Origin: Sphingosinicellaceae bacterium
GTDB taxonomy: Bacteria; Pseudomonadota; Alphaproteobacteria; Sphingomonadales; Sphingomonadaceae
Direction: 5' to 3'
Assembly (NCBI GenBank): GCA_019285715.1
Contig: CP079108.1
Coordinates: 945,001 to 1,009,000, forward strand
Length of the DNA: 64,000 nt
Of the stretch, positions 58,431 to 64,000 are shown in pieces. Made by a program: the position numbers and the translations under genes. Position 1 is the stretch's first letter; each line of letters starts with the position of its first letter. Below the pieces are notes generated by a model. The model did no database searches, was not told the origin of the DNA, and saw only the letters and a program-made list of their open reading frames with translations.

Positions 58431-58885
58431 GCGAGCTTGGCCGCGGCGCCGTCGCCGGCGTACTGGCGGCTGCGGTCACCAGCCTGTTTCAAAGGGCTTG
58501 GACCGCCGCCGGAGCGCCGCCCACCGATAAACCGGCCGGCTCACCGCCAGCGACCGAAGTCGTAGCGGATCGGGCCGCTCAGCTGATATTTGGGGAAGCA
58601 TGGCCGCCGAGTACGCGGGCGTTCGCCGGCGAGGCCGTGCACTACGCCACGGGTGCAGCCATGGGAACGGCCTATGTTCTAGGCGGCTCCCGATGGCAGC
58701 GCGGTCGCGGTGTTGCCTATGGCCTGGGTTGGTGGGTCGTCATCGAGGAACTCGGTCTCAGCCTCGCAGGGATACGTCCCGCGCCGTGGCGTGTCGAACC
58801 GGCTGAGCACGTTCTCGCAGCGAAGTCCCACATCGTTTTTGGCCTCGCCCTCGATGGATTCCTGCGCCTCGCAAAAGGCGAATAG
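58427..58885 (+). CDS. YagU-like (DUF1440) inner-membrane protein
   Basis: A 152-aa protein of the DUF1440/YagU type: GAVAGVLAAAVTSLFQRAWT at the N-terminus, HYATGAAMGTAYVLGG, then GVAYGLGWWVVIEELGLSLAG and SHIVFGLALDGFLRL. Three or four short hydrophobic segments suggest an inner-membrane location. E. coli YagU is linked to acid resistance, but the biochemical role is unknown. It starts at GTG overlapping the previous stop and ends the operon. Confidence 0.75.
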   Translation: MSELGRGAVAGVLAAAVTSLFQRAWTAAGAPPTDKPAGSPPATEVVADRAAQLIFGEAWPPSTRAFAGEAVHYATGAAMGTAYVLGGSRWQRGRGVAYGLGWWVVIEELGLSLAGIRPAPWRVEPAEHVLAAKSHIVFGLALDGFLRLAKGE

Positions 58886-59469
58886 CCGCTGATCTGGTTC
58901 GCACGCCAAGCCAGGGCTGCGTAAGTCGATCGGATCGTAATTGAGGAATCACGATAAACTGAACGAAGCTCACGGACTACGCTTTTTCGATTAGAGCACA
59001 GCAGTTGCGATCCTGTTTCTTATGTTCATGACTGTTGTCCGCAATGAAACCAGACTGGTTTATGTTTGCGGCACGAGGTCTTTAAGCGACAGGCGCACGT
59101 TCGCGAACGACCGGGCTTATAGCTTGAATCGCTGAGAAATATGGCGTTGAGCGACCATTCTAGGCCGCTCAGCAAGCGCCTCGGTCTGGTCCTTCTCGAA
59201 AGCCGTTTCGCGTACTTTCGTGTGAGCGGATTCGGGGACCCTCTACACGGGCGACGTATAGCCCAATGTCACCGAGGACGCGATCGCGGACGTCCATGCT
59301 TTGAACCGTGGGCCCCGTGGTCACCGAGGTCAGCCGGGCTGGCGACGTCTGAGAAACCGAGCCCGCGCATCAGGATTACCTGGAGAGGCTGCCATATGGC
59401 GACACCGGCCAGTTCGTCAGACCCGACTGAGTGCGGCCACGCCGAGCGACCGCCGGCCAAACCCGAACA
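58886..59469. other. Intergenic region
   Basis: About 580 bp between the YagU-like gene and the convergent hydrolase-OsmC gene. Short frames exist but none is recognisable; part of it (about 59140-59400) may be decayed coding sequence. AT-rich around 58980-59080. No clear terminator was found. Confidence 0.4.
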
Positions 59470-60732
59470 TCAGCTTACCTCATTGCAAACAGTTTCCATG
59501 TCTCTGTAGTGCTCATCGTCGGGCCTTGCCGGGATCGCAGTTCCTGAACTCTCGGCAGCGGCGGTCTTAACGCGGGCGCCGTCTTCGAGTGTCCGATGAA
59601 CGGGGCACCGGTCGGCGATCTCAAGCAGCTTGGCGCGCTGCGCGTCGTCAAGCGGACCATTGAGCGTGATTTGGCGCGTGAACAGGTCGGCGGGTACGGT
59701 GCCGGCGTCTTTCACATGGCGCACCGCAACGCCGACCCGATCCAGCGGCAGGTGCTTACGCGCACTGTAGAGACGTACTGTCATCGCGGTACAGGCGGCG
59801 AGGCCAGCCGACACCAGCTGATACGGCGTCGGACCAGAGTCTAGACCGCCAACATCCACGGGTTCGTCGGCGTAAAAGCGCGCGCTGCCCGCGGTGATCT
59901 CGATCTGGAACTTCCCAGCACCAGTCTCGACCGCACGCACGACATCATCTGCGGCCGCTATCGGTTCGGAAACTGCGCCTACGTAGCGCGACGACCAGCT
60001 GGCAACGACCTGCGCGACATAATCCGCATCGCGGGCGCGGGTCAGGAGGTGGTCGGCGTCGTCGAGCGAGACGAAGCTCTTGGGGTGTCGGGCGGCGGTG
60101 AAGATATCCGCAGCGTTGTCGATGCCGACGATCTGATCGACGGGCGAGTGCATAACGAGCAGGGCGCGATGCAGCCCGGCGATGCGCGCGCCCTGATCGT
60201 GGTCCTGCAGCCCCTCGACGAGCCGCTGCGAAACGATGAACGGCCGTCCACCGATCCGAACCTCGGCTTGACCGTCGCGCGCGATCGCATCGAGGTGTCC
60301 CGCGAACAGATGCGCGACATGGGCGGCGGAGAACGGGGCTCCGATCACCGCCACCGCCTTTACCTCAGATATCGACCCTGCCGCAGCGATCACCGCCGCA
60401 CCTCCGAGACTGTGGCCTATCAGGAGCGACGGCGCGAACCCTGCGGCGCGCATGAAATCGGCCGCCGCGACGAGATCCTCGACATTTCCGCCGAAGTCGC
60501 TCTGCCCGAAGGAACCCTCGCTCTCACCCAGTCCGGTGAAGTCGAAGCGAAGAACCGCAATGCCCTGCTCGGTGAGTGCTCGGGCGATCCGAACCGCGCC
60601 GAGGCTGTTCTTGTCGCAGGTGAAGCAGTGAGCGAACAGGGCATAGGCATGCGGGGTTCCGACTGGGCGATCCAGACGCGCTGCGATCCTATGTCCGCCC
60701 GCGTTGGTGAAATGCAGTGCGTCCGATTGCAT
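59470..60732 (-). CDS. Bifunctional alpha/beta hydrolase-OsmC family protein
   Basis: A 420-aa fusion. The N-terminal hydrolase (about 1-255) has ALFAHCFTCDKNSLGAVRIA, RFDFTGLGESEG and nucleophile Ser in LIGHSLGGAAVIA, with a late DDADHLLTR giving His. The C-terminal OsmC domain (about 280-410) has PTPYQLVSAGLAACTAMTVRLYS and ADRCPVHRTLE, the two conserved cysteines of peroxide-reducing OsmC proteins. This fusion is known in many proteobacteria. ATG 60732 (MQSDALHFTN) is preferred. It probably helps handle organic peroxides or an acyl substrate under stress. Confidence 0.88.
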   Translation of the reverse strand: MQSDALHFTNAGGHRIAARLDRPVGTPHAYALFAHCFTCDKNSLGAVRIARALTEQGIAVLRFDFTGLGESEGSFGQSDFGGNVEDLVAAADFMRAAGFAPSLLIGHSLGGAAVIAAAGSISEVKAVAVIGAPFSAAHVAHLFAGHLDAIARDGQAEVRIGGRPFIVSQRLVEGLQDHDQGARIAGLHRALLVMHSPVDQIVGIDNAADIFTAARHPKSFVSLDDADHLLTRARDADYVAQVVASWSSRYVGAVSEPIAAADDVVRAVETGAGKFQIEITAGSARFYADEPVDVGGLDSGPTPYQLVSAGLAACTAMTVRLYSARKHLPLDRVGVAVRHVKDAGTVPADLFTRQITLNGPLDDAQRAKLLEIADRCPVHRTLEDGARVKTAAAESSGTAIPARPDDEHYRDMETVCNEVS

Positions 60733-61042
60733 GTCTGTATTCCTTGATCCGATTTGTCTGATGGCCACAAAGGGCCGCCGCGTCACCCCTGTTCAGGAGT
60801 GACGTGCACCACAATGTTTGCTCGCGCTTCCTGGCGTCCGCGAGATCGCAACGGGACTGCTGCTTGCGGCCCGACCGCGGGGCCCTCGCGTGTCCGCGTT
60901 GGACGGACTGCTTCCGCTTACGGCCCCGAGCCTGCCTCTAAGGACCACTTGAACAAGCGTCCGGTCATAGCATCCTAGGCTCGCTAAGGGATGACCGACT
61001 ATTGATCGGCAGCCGCTCCGTTCAACGTCGGCGCAGCTGCCG
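60733..61042. other. Intergenic region
   Basis: About 310 bp with no recognisable gene between two minus-strand genes. It should contain the promoter of the hydrolase-OsmC gene. Nothing else stands out. Confidence 0.4.
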
Positions 61043-62068
61043 TTACGGTTTGGCGCGAGACGCGGCAATCACGTTCTCGATTGCATCGATCACCGCTTGA
61101 GGCTGATCGACCTGGATGAAGTGGCCGGTCTTCGGCACGACGGCCGACCGGCCGCGCGTTGAGCGAGCGGCCAGTGCGTCGTGTCCAGCCTTCCACAACC
61201 CCCAATTACGCTCGGCGAGGGCACGATCGGCGTCGGCAACTTTCGGATCTGGAACAAGGGCTGCTGTTAGGACGACAACCGGCATTTCGCCCCAATTGCG
61301 GCGCGCGCCGAGCTCCTGGCGCGAGTTGATATCGCTCCGTCCGTCAGTTGAATGCTGGCTTTCAATCTCCGAAGCCATAGCGTCATACCGATCGGGCCGG
61401 ATCATCTGATAGGTTAGAAACGCCCGTTGTTCTGGTGTCCGCTCGGGTGAAAAGGCGAAGCACTCGGGGTGGCGCTCGGTCGCGAGTTTGCCCGATCTCG
61501 CGAGGCCCGAGCAGGCTCTTAGATGCGTGATGGTCTCGCTGAATGAAGACGCATCTTTGGCTAGCTCGTCAGGGCTCTCGCCCTTGTCCTGCTCGGCGTA
61601 CGACGGATCGATCAGCACAAGCCCGGCTAAGTCGGCTGAATAGCGATCAGCGTAGAGGGTGGAGTACAAGCCGCCGACTGAGTGGCCGACGAGAATGACC
61701 GGTAGGCGCACCCGGCTGCGACGAAGGACTTGATGCAGGTCGGCTACAGCTTGGTCAGCTGTCGATGGCCCACGCGGGGCGTCACTGTAGCCGTAGCCAG
61801 CTCGATCGTAGAAGCATGCGCGGGTCGATCGGGTCACAGGTACCGCTACCTTCTGCCAAGTGAGCAGATTGGCGCCGAGCCCGAACTCGAAAACGACGGT
61901 CGGCGCACCCCGCCCCGAACAGACGAGATTGATTCGGCGCCCCCCGGCAATCTTCACGAGATGCTTGCTCGAGAGGATCGTGTCGGCCGACAGAGTTGAT
62001 GCCCGCGCGGCGGTCGCGACAAGGAGCAACGACGTCAAGCCAAGCGCAAGCAGGTGGGCTGATCTCAT
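61043..62068 (-). CDS. Exported alpha/beta hydrolase
   Basis: A 341-aa secreted hydrolase with a signal peptide (LLALGLTSLLLVATAARAS). Fold landmarks are PTVVFEFGLGANLLTWQKVA, ACFYDRAGYGYSDAPRGP and nucleophile Ser in ILVGHSVGGLYSTLYADRY; the base is His in VVPKTGHFIQVDQPQAV. The mid section (about 165-255) is a helical lid with two Cys (LRACSGLA and HPECFAF) that could form a disulfide, fitting a periplasmic location. Substrate unknown. It lies 153 bp downstream of the methyltransferase gene on the same strand. Confidence 0.85.
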   Translation of the reverse strand: MRSAHLLALGLTSLLLVATAARASTLSADTILSSKHLVKIAGGRRINLVCSGRGAPTVVFEFGLGANLLTWQKVAVPVTRSTRACFYDRAGYGYSDAPRGPSTADQAVADLHQVLRRSRVRLPVILVGHSVGGLYSTLYADRYSADLAGLVLIDPSYAEQDKGESPDELAKDASSFSETITHLRACSGLARSGKLATERHPECFAFSPERTPEQRAFLTYQMIRPDRYDAMASEIESQHSTDGRSDINSRQELGARRNWGEMPVVVLTAALVPDPKVADADRALAERNWGLWKAGHDALAARSTRGRSAVVPKTGHFIQVDQPQAVIDAIENVIAASRAKP

Positions 62069-62221
62069 TCGCGGCTCCTACGGGTACGGCGTGGGTAGTC
62101 TCGCTATCGGTCACTCTAGTCAGCAAGCGTTCGCCGTCCAGCGTTCGCTTCAATGGTTGCGGATCGGACAAGGCTCGGGCGGCACCTTCCTTTCTCGAGC
62201 GGTCATGCCTGGGAGTGGAGG

Positions 62222-62923
62222 CTACGGCTTTCCCAGAGCGTTGCGCTCGAACACGAGCCGATCCCAAGTTACTCCCGGACGCTTGAGCTTACTGTCGGCA
62301 CCAGACTCCTCGTGAATGCACAGCAACCCGCTGGCAGCGGCCAGGGCAATCGTCTCGCTCGCGCTGACCTCGAACATACGGCGCCCAGCAGGCACTGGAC
62401 CGTGGCGAAGCGACAAGAACAATCGTCCGCCCGGTCGCGCGCAGGCTGCCACGTTCGGCATTGCGATCTGTCGCTCCGCCTGATCCAGGTGCATCCACAC
62501 CGCCGTCAGCATCACCAGGTCGAATATTTGCGCCGTCGCAGCCAGCACCTGAAGTTGGGGCAGACAATCGTCGAGCCATTTGATCCTTGGCGAGGGATGC
62601 AGCGCTCGCGCAGGCATTCGAAGTTCCGCCGTCGGCTCGACCGCGACGACGTGATATCCAAGGTCAGCGAAGCCCGCCGCGTCCCGGCCAGTTCCAGCAC
62701 CAACGTCGAGCACATTGGCAGGCGGTGGTGGAAACAGATGAAGGTGCGACGCATGCGCCTCCGCAAACGTGAAGCTCTCGTATTGGACGAGTAACTCTAG
62801 CGCTTCCGTCGCATACCCCTCCGTACCGCTGACACTCGCCCTCGACATCGGCCTTTGAGTCCGGGCGCTGGATGACAGGACCGTGCGCCCGCCGCCGTCC
62901 TGCAGGCTGCGGTCAGCGGTCAT
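62222..62923 (-). CDS. Class I SAM-dependent methyltransferase
   Basis: A 233-aa methyltransferase. Motif I is NVLDVGAGTGRDAAGFADLG (about residues 70-89), motif II is VVAVEPTAELR with the ribose-binding Glu, and the post-motif region is FDLVMLTAVWMHLDQAERQ. GGRLFLSLRHGP is motif III-like. The substrate is unknown; the family includes small-molecule methyltransferases. The ATG overlaps the stop of the HAD gene (ATGA). Upstream genes of the same transcript encode a phosphatase and a CPT-like kinase, which might point to resistance or modification of a small molecule. Confidence 0.87.
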   Translation of the reverse strand: MTADRSLQDGGGRTVLSSSARTQRPMSRASVSGTEGYATEALELLVQYESFTFAEAHASHLHLFPPPPANVLDVGAGTGRDAAGFADLGYHVVAVEPTAELRMPARALHPSPRIKWLDDCLPQLQVLAATAQIFDLVMLTAVWMHLDQAERQIAMPNVAACARPGGRLFLSLRHGPVPAGRRMFEVSASETIALAAASGLLCIHEESGADSKLKRPGVTWDRLVFERNALGKP

Positions 62924-63561
62924 AGCGCCGCGATCACTTCGGGAAGCTCATGCAATGACGCCAGTCGAGCGTGAGCTTGCTTGCACCCAGGGAGGTCGGG
63001 ATGCAGCACGCCCCAGGGACCGCGCCTCAGAAAGATCGCGATAAGGCCAGCCGATCTCGCGGGCAGGATGTCATTGTCGAGGCGATCACCGACATAAGCG
63101 ATCTGGTCTGGTGGAAATCCAATCAGATCGATCAGCTTGTCGAAAAAGTCGGCCGACGGCTTTTCGACCCCTAGGCTGGCCGAGGACGCGACGAAGTCGG
63201 CGTCCAGTCCGCACGACTGGAGCGCCTCATCGGCGCCATGTGGCTGATTGCCCGCGATGCCGACCAGGATTCCGGCGGCACGCAGCCTCGCCAGACAAGG
63301 CAAAGCATCTGGGTAAAGGTCTTGTTGCTCGATCCGGTACGCAGTCCCGCTTGCAGCCATGCCCGCCTCGATGCTCGCTATATCCACGCCAGGGGCGACG
63401 AGGTCGAAGACACGGCGATGATGCTCGCCACGCTGGATCACGGCACCGAGGGCAGCAAAGAACGTGAAGCGCGAGATGCCGAGGCGATCCGCCCAGATAC
63501 CCCACTGGCGCGTCTCGTCGACGAGTGTCTCGCCGACGTCGAAGACGACAGCCCGGATCAT
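62920..63561 (-). CDS. HAD-superfamily hydrolase
   Basis: A 213-aa HAD phosphatase. Motif I is AVVFDVGETLVDE with the nucleophile Asp8, but the second Asp of DxD is Gly (DVGET), as in some HAD subgroups. Motif II is GIAGNQP in place of T/S-N, motif III is the Lys in GVEKPSADFFDKL and motif IV is IAYVGDRLDNDILPA. The cap is a C1 helical insert (about 20-85). The missing DxD acid suggests a modified mechanism or a non-phosphatase role. Coupled by ATGA to the CPT-like gene upstream and to the methyltransferase downstream. Confidence 0.85.
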   Translation of the reverse strand: MIRAVVFDVGETLVDETRQWGIWADRLGISRFTFFAALGAVIQRGEHHRRVFDLVAPGVDIASIEAGMAASGTAYRIEQQDLYPDALPCLARLRAAGILVGIAGNQPHGADEALQSCGLDADFVASSASLGVEKPSADFFDKLIDLIGFPPDQIAYVGDRLDNDILPARSAGLIAIFLRRGPWGVLHPDLPGCKQAHARLASLHELPEVIAAL

Positions 63562-64000
63562 GCCTGTGTCTGAGGGGGCGAATTCGCAGCCGAGCTTGCC
63601 GCAAGCGCACGCCTGATCTCACTGGCCGCCTGCTCAGGATCGCACGCGATTGCATCAACTTCTAAATCGTAGACGCAGTTTAGATGGACCACCCCGTGTT
63701 GTCCGCGCGCCTGACCGACCCGGCGATCTCCTCGGGCAACTTCCCGGCGCTCGGCCTCGGTGATCGGGCAGTGGACGCCAACAAGGGTCAGGTGGATTCC
63801 CGCCAGTACGATATGCCAATCTTCAAGCAGCCACGGCTCGAACAGGACGTCATCCACGATTACGTTCAGTCCGGCATCGGCCACCGCCCGAACAGCCCGG
63901 TGAAAGGCGCGTTCGAGCTTCACTCCCGCCGGACCCAGCCGAAGTCGGACGCCGTCCTGATGGTCGATGAAGTATACTCCTCGGGCGCTGCCGTGCAGAT
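63558..64000 (-). CDS. Chloramphenicol phosphotransferase-like protein, 5' end outside window
   Basis: The C-terminal 146 codons of a CPT-family kinase. DAGLNVIVDDVLFEPWLLED matches the region after the catalytic Asp of CPT, and LTLVGVHCPITEAERREVARGDRR and HLNCVYDLEVD are typical later motifs. The frame remains open to the right edge, reading through RGVYFIDHQDG, so the P-loop lies beyond the window. CPT proteins phosphorylate small hydroxylated molecules; many chromosomal members have no link with chloramphenicol. First gene of a coupled trio with the HAD and methyltransferase genes. Confidence 0.8.
   Translation of the reverse strand, partial: LHGSARGVYFIDHQDGVRLRLGPAGVKLERAFHRAVRAVADAGLNVIVDDVLFEPWLLEDWHIVLAGIHLTLVGVHCPITEAERREVARGDRRVGQARGQHGVVHLNCVYDLEVDAIACDPEQAASEIRRALAASSAANSPPQTQA

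Noticed and set aside
1-64000. tRNA, rRNA, CRISPR array or plasmid origin
   Set aside because: I looked for cloverleaf-like arms with a CCA end, regularly spaced repeats and iteron arrays and saw none; a covariance-model scan would be needed to exclude small RNAs.

Overview
The window is GC-rich DNA that reads as an alphaproteobacterium, most likely a sphingomonad. Signs of this are a BioR-type GntR regulator with its TTATMKATAA boxes beside bioB, a TonB-dependent receptor inside a catabolic operon, DgcN/DgcA-like genes, and secreted serine hydrolases next to an exported N-acyl-D-amino-acid deacylase. I see no rRNA, tRNA or CRISPR array. The left third and a stretch near 41-49 kb are accessory DNA; the rest is metabolic.

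Left accessory region (1 to 19.5 kb). It opens with two serine-recombinase genes: a large one running off the left edge and a stand-alone catalytic domain. A double-XRE regulator follows, then a two-gene operon of a trypsin-like protease fused to a DNA/RNA non-specific nuclease and a VRR-NUC nuclease with a CxxC/CxxC N-terminus. Next are a small soluble HisKA_2-type histidine kinase, an XRE regulator and a GNAT enzyme. A three-gene tyrosine-recombinase 'trio' with 4-nt overlaps (8111-13187) behaves like the transposition module of a mobile element. Beyond it lie a DUF2384-like protein with a PolB-type 3'-5' exonuclease, an HU-like protein, several unknown genes, a second DUF2384-like protein with a decayed partner, and a TM0106-type RecB-like nuclease. 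A palindrome of the form GGTACTT-N2-AAGTACC occurs three times, each time just upstream of accessory genes on one or both sides, and suggests a shared regulon.

Metabolic middle (19.6 to 40.8 kb). A truncated acetolactate synthase copy and an intact ilvB lie as direct repeats around a secreted alpha/beta hydrolase, bioB and bioR. The ilvB-ACT subunit pair diverges from an Lrp regulator. Eight tightly packed minus-strand genes (26572-38694) form a D-amino-acid or D-peptide scavenging operon: two serine hydrolases, an N-acyl-D-amino-acid deacylase, a TonB receptor, a POT transporter, a YkvI-like transporter, a DgcN-like (DUF1611) protein and a DgcA-like epimerase. A divergent XRE-cupin regulator probably controls it through a TTGGGAC-N6-GTC element found upstream of both the first gene and the TonB gene. 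A TetR/RidA pair with twin operators follows.

RiPP region (41.3 to 49 kb). After an IS1595-type transposase remnant and small orphan genes comes an apparent RiPP cluster: a 2OG-Fe(II) oxygenase, an 89-aa candidate precursor or accessory protein, an rSAM_ocin_1-type B12 radical SAM enzyme, a membrane protein and an ABC ATPase. An intact 836-bp IS5-family element sits just downstream.

Right part (49 to 64 kb). A GMC oxidoreductase with a gluconate-dehydrogenase-type small subunit, an AraC regulator and a secreted protein ending at a strong terminator are followed by a translationally coupled five-gene operon: TPP enzyme, alpha/beta hydrolase, alpha-hydroxy-acid oxidase, MRJP/SMP-30-like protein and YagU-like protein. 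The window closes with an alpha/beta hydrolase-OsmC fusion, a secreted hydrolase, and a coupled methyltransferase, HAD phosphatase and CPT-like phosphotransferase that runs off the right edge.
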